Shown here piece by piece: positions 21,930-33,154 of a stretch of 64,000 nucleotides of DNA. The stretch comes from Meghimatium bilineatum. Taxonomy: Eukaryota > Mollusca > Gastropoda > Stylommatophora > Philomycidae. Each line of letters opens with the position of its first letter. Positions within the stretch are counted from its first letter, which is position 1. The notes under the pieces are model-generated. The model was not told where the DNA came from. It saw only the letters and a program-made list of their open reading frames with translations, and did not search any database. The position numbers were made by a program, and so were the translations under genes. The stretch lies in NCBI GenBank assembly GCA_034231615.1, contig CM067309.1:43148181-43212180 (forward strand), written 5' to 3'.

Positions 21930-22890
21930 TGTCATACAGACACAAGTAGATAGAGTCCAAAATGAGGCAGTGAGAGCGGTACTGGGGTGTACTAGGGATA
22001 CACCCATCTCTGCAATGAGATTTCTGCTTGATCTCCCCAATATTAGAGTGTGACTTCAAGTAGCACAGATTAGATTGTACCTTAAAGTAACAGAATACAA
22101 CCACCACCCATTACACCAACCTCTAGATGAGGGTCAAAGGGAAAATGAATCAAGCATGGCAGATCATGGATGGCAGAGGCTGAAGACACACTGCGACGAG
22201 TATGTGAATTTGAAGAAAAAGGAAATGGTATCGAATGGGTAGAGGTAGATATTGAAAAAAATCACTAACTAAAGTAATAATACAACTAGATAAAGCGTGT
22301 TGAAAATGGACTGGTGTCAGGGCCCATGTTACAGTGCATGAACTCGCCCAGCTACACTCGAAACCACAAGACATAATTATATACACAGTTGGCTCAGTTA
22401 ACATAAATACAAATAAAGCGGTTGGGGTTTTGTTGCCTACAGAAACGGCATGAATTTGGTTGAGAAATCTTCAGCATATTCTACTGTCACATCGAGCATG
22501 AGGATGGAGATAGAGGGAGTTACAGCAACACTTTTTGGTTGCTGGTTAAGGGTCCAAGGCTTATGCCCTTTGACCCAAATTGGTTGATAACTGATACATC
22601 AACACACTAGGTAATGTTCACAGACAAAGCATGCTGTGTAAAATAGAAAAGTGCATGCTGAGAAAGGAATGATGGGACTTATTGAATAACTCAATTGTCC
22701 AGAGCATTACACGAATATACTGTCCTGGTCATGCTAGGGTCAGAGGGAATGAGAGAGTCAACTTATTGGCAGGCAATGCGACGATAGACGGCACATTGCT
22801 GAGAAGAGATAAAGCAGACTTAATGAAGACATGAATAAATTCATTTCAAGATGAAGATTATGTTAATGAGGATGAGAATATACACATACA
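21930..22890 (+). pseudogene. RNase H-type non-LTR retrotransposon, 3' region
   Basis: The plus strand reads RVQNEAVRAVLGCTRDTPIS and MRFLLDLPN, the segment between RT and RNase H in I-clade-like elements. Later come RIYCPGHARVRGNERVNLLA and GNATIDGTLLRRDKADL, the end of the RNase H domain. Stops and gaps interrupt it. A minus-strand retroposon tail (TTGGTTGCTGGTTAAGGG, about 22525-22580) sits inside. Confidence 0.85.
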
Positions 22891-22896
22891 GAGAGT

Positions 22897-23180
22897 ATCA
22901 CGCCCGTGTGTTTCCGGGCCTGGAAAGGGGAGCAAAGAATAGCAACACTCTTTACCTTCCATGCATGTCGTAAAAGGCGACTAAGAATGTTAGCGAATGG
23001 AGTTGGCTGTCCCATCCCATATAGGGTCAGTGACCCAAAGCCATGCTGAAGTCGGATGTGTCAGGCCGAAAGGCGCAGATATTGCAGCAATGCTGTAAAC
23101 CATGACACAACGCATACCATTCTCCGGACTACATCCTGCTAATCTGCAGTAGTTTGAGAACGAACGCAGAAGAAGAAGAT
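22897..23180 (+). repeat. SINE-B copy, near full length
   Basis: It runs from CGCCCGTGTGTTTCCGGGCC through GGGAGCAAAGAATAGCAACA, GTCCCATCCCATATAGGGTC, GAAGTCGGATGTGTCAGGCC and CTCCGGACTACATCCTGC to CGAACGCAGAAGAAGAAG. The closest match in the window is 36217-36505. The tail is GAA-rich and shared with SINE-A. Confidence 0.88.
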
Positions 23181-23390
23181 ATCATGGTTTACAGCTTAGC
23201 TGCATTATCTGCATCTTTCAGCCCAACACATATGGCTTCTGGATCACTTCGACCCACTATTAGATAAACCAGCCAACTCCACCCCATGATCTTAGTTGCC
23301 TCATACGACACACCGGGTAGGCAGCAGTCTCACTATTCTTTGCTCCCTTTTGTGCCCTGGCAACACATGGAAAATTTGCTAGTTCTAAAT
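23181..23390 (-). repeat. SINE-B copy, minus strand, abutting the previous one
   Basis: ATCATGGTTTACAGCTTAGC opens a reverse copy lacking its tail. It ends TCACTATTCTTTGCTCCCTT near 23350. With the plus copy it forms a long inverted repeat. Confidence 0.85.
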
Positions 23391-23599
23391 CAAGATGGTT
23401 TTTGGTTTTTTTTGGTTAACAAAACACTGGTAATTTGTAATAAGAAGAGGCAGCCCTTCTTCTGCATTAATTCTCAAACTCATGCAGATTAGCAGGATCT
23501 GGTCCGAAGGGGCAAACCTGAATTGATTAGAGTAGCTATAGATACATTCTAAAATAATGAGGAGGCTGAAAGAGGCATTGTATAGGTTCAAAGAATTAA

Positions 23600-23965
23600 T
23601 CAAACAGGAGTTACCATGGAAGAGGGAAAAAAGTGTGCCCTCTCTGAAAAGACTTGAAGAACCAACAACAGGCCGAACACATGGCATTATCTCGTAGCTG
23701 GCGAGCTGAGCACTTATGGAAATGTCCCAAATGTGACATGTTTTAGCCCTCAAAGTCTAAGGGCACAGTGTGTGATTAACCATCTTGGCTAATCACTGCT
23801 ATGCACTCATCACCGGTGACACATAGGGGACGGCTGTCACAGGCTAGGGAAAATACAGGAATTAAATACACACCAAACACTGATGTGCTAGGCCTATATG
23901 GTGCAAGTTAATCCATAGCACAGCGTACTTTATGCTCCCTGGCGGAGATACACACAAATTTCATG
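23600..23965 (+). pseudogene. LINE C-terminal fragment and a diverged 1.2-kb-family tail
   Basis: WRAEHLWKCPKCD near 23695-23740 matches RSEHIWTCPECSD at the end of the RNase H-type LINE at 44.3 kb. From about 23830, GGCTGTCACAGGCTAGGG, GATGTGCTAGGCCTATATGG and CTCCCTGGCGGAGATACACA match the 3' end of the element at 61879-63077. Confidence 0.6.
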
Positions 23966-23974
23966 CTTGTTATT

Positions 23975-24105
23975 TTTCTTCTTCTTCAGCGTTCATTCTC
24001 AAACACCTGCTGGATCTCTCTTGTAGCAGGACAACATTCTCAAACACCTGCTGGATCTCTCTTATAACAAAACAGTTGTCCTACTATATTTCTAACAGGG
24101 TGTAT
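23975..24105 (+). repeat. SINE-A head, internally duplicated
   Basis: CTTCTTCTTCAGCGTTCATT is followed by two copies of ACATTCTCAAACACCTGCTG plus GATCTCTCTT(G/A)TA. The copy is cut off by the 32-bp array. Confidence 0.75.
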
Positions 24106-24550
24106 TAACATTGTTATTTGAGAGCAAACACAAATTTCTTGCTTGTTATTTGAGAGCAAACACAAATTTCTTGCTTGTTATTTGAGAGCAAACACAAATT
24201 TCTTGCTTGTTATTTGAGAGCAAACACAAATTTCTTGCTTGTTATTTGAGAGCAAACACAAATTTCTTGCTTGTTATTTGAGAGCAAACACAAATTTCAT
24301 GCTTGTTATTTGAGAGCAAACACAAATTTCTTGCTTGTTATTTGAGAGCAAACACAAATTTCTTGCTTGTTATTTGAGAGCAAACACAAATTTCTTGCTT
24401 GTTATTTGAGAGCAAACACAAATTTCTTGCTTGTTATTTGAGAGCAAACACAAATTTCATGCTTGTTATTTGAGAGCAAACACAAATTTCATGCTTGTTA
24501 TTTGAGAGCAAACACAAATTTCTTGCTTGTTATTTGAGAGCAAACACAAT
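24105..24550. repeat. Tandem array, 32-bp unit, about 14 copies
   Basis: GTTATTTGAGAGCAAACACA then AATTTCTTGCTT recurs every 32 bases; a few units have TTTCATGC. Confidence 0.97.
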
Positions 24551-24659
24551 TATAAACAGTGAAAACATTTTTTTTAAAATTGTTCCAGGATCTTAATTAC
24601 TGAGTCTTTAGGCCTACGTAAGCAGAAGCAGCTTATTTACTTATGTCCAGTTTTGCAAG

Positions 24660-24846
24660 TTATGCTTATTTGCTATTTACAATTTTGTTTTACTTACTGA
24701 TGTTTATTTTCACAATTTTGTTTTAATTTGTCTAGTTTCACAATTTTATTTCTAATGTCTAGTTTCAAAATTTTGTTTTCAATTTCTAATGTCAAGTTTC
24801 ACAATTGTTTTAATTACTGATGTCTAGTTTCTCAATTCTGTTTTAA
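24660..24846. repeat. Degenerate tandem array, left half (interrupted)
   Basis: TGATGTCTAGTTTCACAATT then TTGTTTTAAT recurs with variation. The array resumes at 26422 after the piggyBac-like insertion. Confidence 0.8.
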
Positions 24847-26421
24847 CCCTTTCACTCCTGGCCGATCAGGAAAAACTCAGGGCTTAATTCCCAGGGCAGG
24901 GGGAATAACTCTGCAAAAATAAGAAGTGATATTGCAAGAAAAAATACAATTTGTAATCAATTTTTATGATTAAAAGTTAAATTAACAGATAAATGGAAGA
25001 TGTACGGGAAAAAATGAGCGTCAGTTTCATGTCAGGTTCATTTACTTGTTTCAAAATGTTTGCTGATAAATGTTCAAATGAAAAGCTGCAAAGCAGTCTC
25101 CCTTACACAGCATGATATCCTAGTTCATCTTTCATCTGTTTGTCGGATTATCTAGCATACATCTTAAAGTTACAGAGATATCCAGAATGAGGGAGGTTCA
25201 GCAGAAGACAAAATGTTTATTCCCCAGCATTTATTCTTCATATATGTCTTCTGTTTGAATTAGAGTCGCCTGCCTGTAAAATCTATTGGAGTCTGCCTGT
25301 AAAATCTATTGGAGACTGCCTGTAAAATCTATTGGAGTCTGCCTGTAAAAGCTATCATAGCTTCATATGTCTTCTGTTTGAATTAGAGTCTGCCTGTAAA
25401 ATCTATTGGAGTCTGCCTGTAAAATCTATTGGAGTCTGCCTGTAAAAGCTATCATAGCTTCATATATGTCTTCTGTTTGAATTAGTCTGCCTGTAAAATC
25501 TATTGGAGTCTGCCTGTAAAAGCTATCATAGCTTCATATATGTCTTCTGTTTGAATTAGAGTCTGCCTGTAAAATCTATTGGAGTCTGCCTGTAAAAGTT
25601 ATCATAGCTACATCAATGCTAATATCTTGTTCAGACGTCATTAGCTGTCTGGACTTGGTTAGAATATGATGAGACAAAAGGCTAACCTTAAAAATTACAT
25701 CTAGTCCTTGTGGCATGAATTCGGAGATCATTGAGTAGAAAATATATGTTTATACTTTGCAATATATTTCTAGAGAATACACTTGACACTACAGTCACTT
25801 TCAGCATATCACTAGTAGACAGTATCATTCTGTAACTGTTAGACTGCAAACATATATAGGCATAGTTCACATAAGAAAGCCCTTGATATTATATTATCTA
25901 GTGAAACGTTTCCAAGTAGAATCTCATTTGTCTAAAAATTTTGATAACAACATATGCCTATACTTCATTGGTTTGTTCTGTGTCAAAATTGACATAGATC
26001 ATCAGGGTTGACTATTCTCAATCATTACTAGGTCTAGGATCTGGTGGTTGTAAAATGGGGGGAGTGGAATATCATCAATTAGGCCTACACTACCGGATCG
26101 TCGCTACTTTGAGCTTATAAATACTGAACATCTGATTCATTCTCATTCTCTATAATTCAATTTAAAACATTGCCTATCAACATCATATTCTGAATCATAC
26201 ATAGTTCCATTCTGTGCCAGGTTTTGAAGAAAATTTAAGGCCATATTCAAAACGTCACAGCTCGTATACCACACCTGTTAGCAACAATCAGAAAACTACA
26301 ATCGAAGCCGCCATTACTGCTAGTCACGCCATTACTGGCCAACATAGAAACAGTGAAGAAAACTAATTCTTCAACACTTTGTCCAAATTGTGCGTAAACG
26401 GGCAAATTAGGATTGAGTGGG
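24847..26421. mobile_element. PiggyBac-like non-autonomous element, 1575 bp
   Basis: TTAA stands on both sides (24843-24846, 26422-26425). The ends are CCCTTTCACTCC and, reversed, CCCACTCAATCC, nine of twelve identical. Removing the element and one TTAA restores a continuous flanking repeat. TTAA duplication and CCC-starting inverted ends are the piggyBac signature. No open frame longer than about 60 codons was found, so no transposase. It contains the nested array at 25262-25605. Confidence 0.82.
25262..25605. repeat. Nested array: 24-bp units inside a longer unit
   Basis: GAGTCTGCCTGTAAAATCTATTG repeats in short runs of 24 bases. Each run ends AAGCTATCATAGCTTCATAT plus TGTCTTCTGTTTGAATTA, giving a second-level repeat present about four times. 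Confidence 0.9.
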
Positions 26422-26550
26422 TTAATGTCTAGTTTCACAATTTTGTTTTATTTATTGATGTCTAGTTTCTCAATTTTGTTTTAAATACTGATGTCTATTT
26501 TCATAATTTTATTTTATTTGCTATTTAGTTTCACAATTTGTATTTATTTA
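26422..26550. repeat. Degenerate tandem array, right half
   Basis: TTAATGTCTAGTTTCACAAT continues the array broken at 24846. Confidence 0.8.
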
Positions 26551-26557
26551 ACCATTT

Positions 26558-26960
26558 AGCCACCAACAATTGTTCTCAGTAAACATTAGCCACCGACAAT
26601 TGTTCTCACTAAACTTTAGCCACCAACAATTGTTCTCAGTAAGCTTTAGCCACCGACAATTGTTCTCACTAAACTTTAGCCACCAACAATTGTTCTCAGT
26701 AAGCTTTAGCCACCGACAATTGTTCTCAGTAAACATTAGCCACCGACAATTGTTCTCACTAAACTTTAGCCACCAACAATTGTTCTCAGTAAGCTTTAGC
26801 CACCGACAATTGTTCTCACTAAACTTTAGCCACCGACAATTGTTCTCACTAAACAGCCACCAACAATTGTTCTCAGTAAGCTTTAGCCACCAACAATTGT
26901 TCTCACTAAACTTTAGCAACCTAGAATTGTTCTGACTAAACTTTAGCCACCGACAATTTG
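26558..26960. repeat. Tandem array, 30-bp unit, about 13 copies
   Basis: TTAGCCACC(A/G)ACAATTGTTC then TCA(G/C)TAA recurs every 30 bases with the palindrome ACAATTGT in each unit. Two unit variants alternate. Because 30 is a multiple of three it is open on both strands for about 120 codons, which I regard as a by-product. Confidence 0.97.
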
Positions 26961-28079
26961 AAGGAACATAGATAGATGATGAGAAAAATGAAAGTATGCG
27001 CTCTCAAGGTGAACAAAAGAAGAGTGTTACAAGGACACGTTAAATATCTCTCATAAACAATGACACATGGGGAGATGTTATATGAAATAGAGCTACATGA
27101 CGTGGGGTGATGTTATATAAAATACAGCTACATGACATTAAAAATGTTCACACACAAAAAGCAGCTAATGGGCTGAAATCCTTCCATAATTTTGAAGAAA
27201 GAAAATTGGGTGCTTGTCTAATTTTTACCTGTAAGTTTGTGATTTGCAATGATAAAATTTGAGTACCTATGTTATGTATGAATGGATGGGTTTCACCATG
27301 ACCTACAGTTGGTGAGTACAGTTTTTGTCAACTTAACAGAAAATTGTAATTTTTCATATTGATTCATGACTAAAAGCCATGAAATTAGTCAAAACATGAG
27401 GAAAATAGTCCGGTAATATAGGCAGATCTATGTTCTTTGGTGTGGAAGGGTTTGTTTAATTCTTTGTTCTTCTGTCTACCTTCTTACAGTGGCAGTCACA
27501 TTTGTTATTTGTGTATTAGAGAGTGACTTGTTCTTTCTAAGCCGTATGTTTTATTAGTCCGTTGGTTTATTCTGTTAAACAGTGAAGCAATTTGGAATCT
27601 ATTGAAGAGAAAAAAAGTCTATTTTTAGTGAAATAATGTTTGGGTGAAATTGTACACCTATAATTAAAGTTTCATTCAACTTGAGCAGTGGCCCCTGCAC
27701 CTGCTAAATCGCTTGTGTTAGCAATGTTATGCTCATATTGGCTGTCACTGGCCTCTACTATCAGTCAAATAATTCCAAGACAAAGAACTAAATCATCATT
27801 TGCACTCCATGAATATCTGAATAATACTCATCATAATCAAAATATGAATCAGATTCTGTCTTATCTGCTCACTTAGAAAAATCTGCTGGGAAATACACTT
27901 ATTTTAACTGTAAACATTGGCCATCATTATTTTCCCATGCCTCATGATAATATATGCATCATTTAATATATCTCAAAACTAACAGAGTGAAAACAAACTA
28001 GCACTTTTCAGCAGTATTACATCTTAAAGGTTAAATTCCAAATGATTATTTCCACCATCATGTAAAGTAAAAAAGTAAA
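26961..28079. other. Intergenic stretch, nothing recognised
   Basis: AT-rich sequence without domain, splice or repeat signals I could place, apart from a decayed direct repeat (GATGTTATAT(G/A)AAATA) at 27075-27135. Confidence 0.4.
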
Positions 28080-28262
28080 GTAACCCATAGCATTTATTAA
28101 TGCTATAGGGGTGTGAGATGTTAGCGATATCACATTTCACAGGCTCTGCAAATGAGGGCGGTAGCCATCTCCTCTCCCTCGCAGTCTTTACTTCCCGGAT
28201 TAATCCGGTACCCATTTAAGGCTCATGTATAGCCTTGTGAAGCAGAAGTTTCCCCTGTTATT
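28080..28262 (-). repeat. Dispersed repeat family D, minus copy
   Basis: The reverse complement of 305-480: AGCATTTATTAATGCTATAG, GTGAGATGTTAGCGATATCA, CTCCTCTCCCTCGCAGTC and GATTAATCCGGTACCCA. Confidence 0.7.
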
Positions 28263-28369
28263 TTCTTATGATGGGTGGTTTTTCTAGATCCAAGATGACT
28301 CAATGTAGCTGTAAGGCTACCATCTGAACAGTCTTCATCTCTAGGGGACAAAATCTGTACTACATACAT

Positions 28370-28620
28370 GATGATGAAATAATCTCTTTAGCTGTGAGCA
28401 GGTAGCTCTTGACAGCCCATAGCCTTTCTGACAATAGCACAGGTTTATTGTTGTGCAACCGAGGCGACATCTGAATTCATATAAGGTCTCAACGGTATGG
28501 ATGTGTAAGGGAGGTTTATGGATGCATGTTTAGTTCCCGAAGGGAGGCATTCCAGTGCGAAGGTTTCTGCCAGGCTCACACTTCTTGGCCACCTGTCTAT
28601 CATTCTTCTGTCAGATTTTT
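28370..28620 (+). repeat. Dispersed repeat family E, uninterrupted copy
   Basis: TTTAGCTGTGAGCAGGTAGC, CCGAGGCGACATCTGAATTC, GGTTTATGGATGCATGTTTA and CACACTTCTTGGCCACC match 31075-31445, where a 122-bp element is inserted. Confidence 0.75.
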
Positions 28621-29460
28621 TTATCCATCTGCATTAATTGCACATCAAGCATTCTCCATCACCTAGGAGTCTGCCACAAAAGGTCAATGGTGCAATGTCC
28701 CTCCATCACCTAGGAGTCTGCCACAAAAGGTCAATGTCTGCTGACATGTATCTCTTTGACGTTCATATAGATTATTTGATAGAAAAGTCAGAAATTGAGA
28801 CAAAATGTGACAGTGATGATTTTTCAAATGTGACATGTTGTCAGCCTATTCCCCAACTTTCCTTCTATGACATGTCTGGAAAGAAGACAGTGGCCCTGCT
28901 CTTTGCTCCCGCCCTGAACTAGAAGCCCAAGCCCTGATTACCACACTGGCAAACTACTACATAACATGCGTACAATATATATTCATTTCTCTGTCTAGTA
29001 GACGGCCAGGTGTTCTCTGAGAAGTACATTCTGTTTATAATGCAGTATTACTAATATGACTGAGCATATATTCTTTAATTTCCTATGTCTTTTGGTGTGC
29101 CAGAAGAGCAATGGCCAATTAAAATCGATAACCAGTTTGACTACTCTAATGACCACTGGTCAAACTAAGTTTGTTGATAAGGGGCATGTGACCATAGTTA
29201 TCAGTCATATTTCTCAGTCAGAAATCAATTATGTGATATTTTGCAATGTGATTTTATTCCACATGTAAATGTTATGTCTATTTTACAGATTTTTGTTGTT
29301 ATTGTGGCTTTCATTGTTGTTATTGCCATATTGTGGTGGTCACTTCCCATGTTTTTTATTCTGAGTTTCACGTGTGTAAGAGTTGCTTCTTGAATTCCCA
29401 AGTGTGTAGTACTGGATGTATGCTGACCTTGTTCTTATGTGTATAGGGTCGAGGTGAATT
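28621..29460 (+). other. Unrecognised stretch with a 94-codon frame
   Basis: A frame at 28638-28922 (DSDDFSNVTCCQPIPQLSF) is open, and its start overlaps a 45-bp duplication (CATCACCTAGGAGTCTGCCA, twice). No domain or splice support. Otherwise empty. Confidence 0.3.
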
Positions 29461-29469
29461 GTTGTGTAA

Positions 29470-29725
29470 TATCACCACTAGAGTCAGGATATGATGTTGC
29501 GTGTTGTAACCATGGACACTGCGGTTACAATATCCACCACTAGAGTCAGGATATGATGTTGCGTGTTGTAACCATGGACACTGCGGTTACAATATCCACC
29601 ACTAGAGTCAGGATATGATGTTGCGTGTTGTAACCATGGACACTGCGGTTACAATATCCACCACTAGAGTCAGGATATGATGTTGCATGTTGTAACCATG
29701 GACACTGCGGTTGTGATGGTTGGTT
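29470..29725. repeat. Tandem array, 62-bp unit, about 4 copies
   Basis: CACTAGAGTCAGGATATGAT and GTAACCATGGACACTGCGGT recur every 62 bases. Confidence 0.95.
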
Positions 29726-30039
29726 TAAACAAACTGATGATGGTGAGAATACCACTGTCTGAGACTGTATTTTTATGCTTCAATGGAATAAATTTCAACT
29801 GTGTATCAACTCAGAAATTGTGTTCAGTTGTCATTGATTCTTATTCTTCTCTTACAATTAAAGTGGTTGCTATTGCGTCTTGACTCTCAATCCATGATCT
29901 GCAAGATTCAGAATGGATATCTGCCTGCCATGAGAGTACATGGAAGCATATTGGAGTGTCACACCTGAGAAACTTACATTGATGGATATTTTGCCCTTGT
30001 CTTGCTGGTACTCAAGGTAATAGAAGAACTGACAGACTG

Positions 30040-30290
30040 ACTTCTAGAACAGCACATATATCAGAGTAATATGTGAACTACAGCACATATATCAGTTATA
30101 GATGAACTGTATCACATATATCAGAGTAATAGAAGAACTGCAGCACATATATCAGAGTAATAGGTGAACTGACAGACTGGCTTCAAGAGCAGCACAGATA
30201 TGAGAGTAATAGATGAACTGCAGCACAGATATGAGAGTAATAGATGAACTGCAGCACATATATCAGAGTAATAGGTGAACTGACAAGAGC
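30040..30290. repeat. Irregular tandem repeats around CAGCACATATATCAGAGTAA
   Basis: The motif plus TAG(A/G)TGAACTG recurs at about 31-base steps with longer units containing GACAGACTG(A/G)CTTC. Confidence 0.85.
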
Positions 30291-30654
30291 AGCAAAGGAC
30301 AATCTGGCAATCTGTTTTTATTCAAAGTACATGAGTGTACCACTATATCCCAAAAGAGACAGAACACCTATTGGAATGCCCTGAGTCTACCACCATTGGT
30401 TGAGAAAATCATGAACCCCTGGAAAGTTTTAAAAGAAAAATACTGAACATAAATTGAGTGACACATTTTTAATCATATAATTAAACAACACTAAAAGACA
30501 ATTTAGCAGACATGTCACACCAGAATGCAACATCAATCAGTAACCTGAAAACATGCATGGATGTCTTCACTAAAATCACATTTTTATTTTAGGGGGGGTG
30601 GGGGAGAATGCAAATTGTTTGAATTCAGAGAATGAGCTGACTCAAGTAATGAAG

Positions 30655-30897
30655 CAAATTGGTGTCAGCTGAACAGACCTGGTTCAAATCGGCGTCAGCT
30701 GAACAGACCTGGTTCAAATCGGCGTCAGCTGAACAGACCTGGTTCAAATCGGTGTCAACTGAACAGACCTGGTTCAAATCGGTGTCAGCTGAACAGACCT
30801 GGTTCAAATTGGTGTCAGCTGAACAGACCTGGTTCAAATAGGTGTCAGCTGAACAGACCTGGTTCAAATCGGTGTCAGCTGAATAGACCTGGTTCAA
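30655..30897. repeat. Tandem array, 30-bp unit, 8 copies
   Basis: GGTGTCAGCTGAACAGACCT then GGTTCAAATC recurs every 30 bases, open in both directions for that reason. Confidence 0.97.
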
Positions 30898-31054
30898 AAT
30901 CTACCTTAAGATTTTTTTCAATAAACCCTCCCTGTTTACTAATTATAATATTTATTTACCAGTGTTACATCTGATGCAACCTTGTTTCTGTTTTCTACTA
31001 TTTACGTTTCCACAGATGCCTAATAGTACATACTTGTGTTAAATGTTTGTGGTC

Positions 31055-31460
31055 CTCAAAAATGATGATTTAATAATCCCTTTAGCTGTGAGCAGGTAGC
31101 TCTTAACAGTCAATTGCCTTACTGATGAGCATACGTTCTCAGTTGTGTAACCGAGGCAACATCCAGATTCATATAAAATCTCCATGCCGAAATTGGATGT
31201 GCTGAGCCTACAAAGCGCATAACGATGGCACAATATAACTACACTCCCGGCGGAGATCACACAAATAACCGTGCTGATTACAATGGAGCGAACGCAAAAC
31301 AAACATATAAGATCTCAATGGCATTGATGTGTAAGGGATGGTTTATGGATGCATGTTTAGTCCCCGGAATAAGGCATTCTAGTGTGCCATCATACCAAGT
31401 CCTACAAGTAGCACAGCACACACTTCTAGGCCAGCTATCTCTCTATATTTCCATTGTCTG
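31055..31460 (+). repeat. Dispersed repeat family E, copy split by a retroposon
   Basis: TTTAGCTGTGAGCAGGTAGC at left and GGTTTATGGATGCATGTTTA at right match 28370-28620. The middle holds the 122-bp insertion with a duplicated target. Confidence 0.8.
31183..31304 (+). mobile_element. 122-bp retroposon (5'-truncated copy of the 1.2-kb element)
   Basis: ATATAAAATCTC stands before it and ATATAAGATCTC after it (12 bases, one mismatch). Inside, CATGCCGAAATTGGATGTGC, CACAATATAAC and CTCCCGGCGGAGATCACACA match the last part of 61879-63077. The end is AAAACAAAC. Truncation at the 5' end, an A-rich end and a target duplication mean retrotransposition. Confidence 0.82.
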
Positions 31461-31850
31461 GACTACATCCTGCTGAAAATCTAGTAGTATCAGTGTCTTG
31501 TTACAAGAAAATCTAGTAGTACTGTGTCTTGTTACAAGAAAATCTAGTAGTACTGTCTTGTTACAAGAAAATCTAGTAGTACCAGTGTCTTGTTACAAGA
31601 AAATCTAGTAGTACTGTGTCTTGTTACAAGAAAATCTAGTAGTACTGTGTCTTGTTACAAGAAAATCTAGTAGTACTGTGTCTTGTTACAAGAAAATCTA
31701 GTAGTACTGTGTCTTGTTACAAGAAAATCTAGTAGTACCAGTGTCTTGTTACAAGAAAATCTAGTAGTACTGTGTCTTGTTACAAGAAAATCTAGTAGTA
31801 CCAGTGTCTTGTTACAAGAAAAATCCAGAGAAAGTTTGAGAATGAACGCT
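31455..31850 (-). repeat. SINE-A copy, minus strand, with internal 31-bp expansion
   Basis: It opens TGGACTACATCCTGCTGAAA and closes GTTTGAGAATGAACGCT, both SINE-A. Between them AAATCTAGTAGTACTGTGTC plus TTGTTACAAGA is repeated about 11.5 times (about 31470-31830). Confidence 0.88.
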
Positions 31851-31925
31851 ACAAATAAACTACGATTACTCCCTCTGACATACTCTTTGATCTGTATTTG
31901 TGTGCACTCTCTGAAACATACTCTT

Positions 31926-32120
31926 TTATCTGTACTTTCCATACCACATATTATCGTATCTATTGAGAAACCTTTGACAGCCCATTATGTTGTTCTGTGC
32001 ACAGTATTTGAAAGTAAATATGTTGAGATTATTTTTGTCTATGTATTGTTCATGTTCCTCCCTAGCTGCCATAATTTCATGTGTAACTATTCTTGAACGA
32101 AAAGGAAGAAGTCTTTGTAT
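31926..32120 (-). CDS. MRPL16: MRPL16 exon 4 (C-terminal, with stop)
   Basis: On the minus strand a good acceptor (CTCTTTCCACAG) precedes 64 codons and a TAA. The start IQRLLPFRSRIV joins exon 3 in phase 0 (ILLQ then IQRLLPF). This corresponds to the uL16m segment that reads VAHKLPF in the human protein. The tail (NIFTFKYCAQNNIMG, ending YGKYR) aligns with human NPWTFERIATANMLG and is shorter and more diverged than in vertebrates. About 30 bases upstream of its acceptor begins a 28-bp tandem array within intron 3. Confidence 0.88.
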   Translation of the reverse strand: MQRLLPFRSRIVTHEIMAAREEHEQYIDKNNLNIFTFKYCAQNNIMGCQRFLNRYDNMWYGKYR

Positions 32121-32149
32121 CTGTGGAAAGAGAAGTGGATAAAAATAGC

Positions 32150-32873
32150 ATACAGGAGAGGAAACAATGAATTTAGTATAGATGAGAGCTAACAATGAAT
32201 TTAGCATTGATGAGAGGAAACAATGAATTTAGCATTGATGAGATGTAACAATGAATTTAGCATTGATGAGAGGTAACAGTGAATTTAGCATTGATGAGAG
32301 GAAACAATGAATTTAGCATTGATGAGAGGAAACAATGAATTTAGCATTGATGAGAGGTAACAATGAATTTAGCATTGATGAGATGTAACAATGAATTTAG
32401 CATTGATGAGAGGAAACAATGAATTTAGCATTGATGAGAGGAAACAATGAATTTAGCATTGATGAGAGGAAACAATGAATTTAGCATTGATGAGAGGTAA
32501 CAATGAATTTAGCATTGATGAGAGGAAACAATGAATTTAGCATTGATGAGAGGTAACAATGAATTTAGCATTGATGAGAGGAAACAATGAATTTAGCATT
32601 GATGAGAGGTAACAATGAATTTAGCATTGATGAGAGAAAACAATGAATTTAGCATTGATGAGATGTAACAATGAATTTAGCATTGATGAGAGGAAACAAT
32701 GAATTTAGCATTGATGAGAGGTAACAATGAATTTAGCATTGATGAGAGGAAACAATGAATTTAGCATTGATGAGAGGAAACAATGAATTTAGCATTGATG
32801 AGAGGTAACAATGAATTTAGCATTGATGAGAGGAAACAATGAATTTAGCATTGATGAGAGGAAACAATGAATT
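32150..32873. repeat. Tandem array, 28-bp unit, about 26 copies (MRPL16 intron 3)
   Basis: AACAATGAATTTAGCATTGA then TGAGAGGA recurs every 28 bases; GAGGAAAC, GAGGTAAC and GATGTAAC variants alternate. On the MRPL16 strand it lies about 30 bases upstream of the exon 4 acceptor, and each unit has a pyrimidine run ATTGTTTCCTCTC. Confidence 0.96.
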
Positions 32874-32904
32874 TCAGGTATTGAGATTATTAAACATGCT
32901 ATTA

Positions 32905-33070
32905 GAAGCATTATTTCTGATGCGTTTGTTCTCACACTCCCACAGATTAACAGGATGTAATCTGGAGCACAGAATGGATTGCATCACGGTTTGCAGCTTG
33001 GCTGCGATATATGGAGCTCTCAGTCCAACACATTCGCCTTCTTAGCTTGGACCCTCTATAGTAGTAGTTT
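32905..33070 (-). repeat. SINE-B copy, minus strand
   Basis: AGATTAACAGGATGTAATCT, GCATCACGGTTTGCAGCTTG and CTCAGTCCAACACATTCGCC match SINE-B in reverse. Located in MRPL16 intron 3. Confidence 0.7.
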
Positions 33071-33154
33071 TCAATGAGGGTCATGTTCCCTCCTGGGTGT
33101 AATAGCTTGGGGGAGGGGGGATTCAGAAATAATTTGAAATTGGGGATTGCACTG

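Noticed and set aside
26558-26960. Long open frames on both strands (Asn/Trp-rich and His/Gln-rich repeats)
   Set aside because: They come only from a 30-bp unit without stops. The same happens at 30.7, 54.1-55.0 and 60.5 kb. No start context, splice sites or conserved domain supports a protein.
28638-28922. 94-residue plus-strand protein
   Set aside because: Its start overlaps a duplicated segment; there is no recognisable domain, splice site or codon evidence.
31667-32096. Plus-strand frame of 137 codons overlapping MRPL16 exon 4
   Set aside because: It is antisense to the conserved MRPL16 exon and begins within the 31-bp SINE-derived array.
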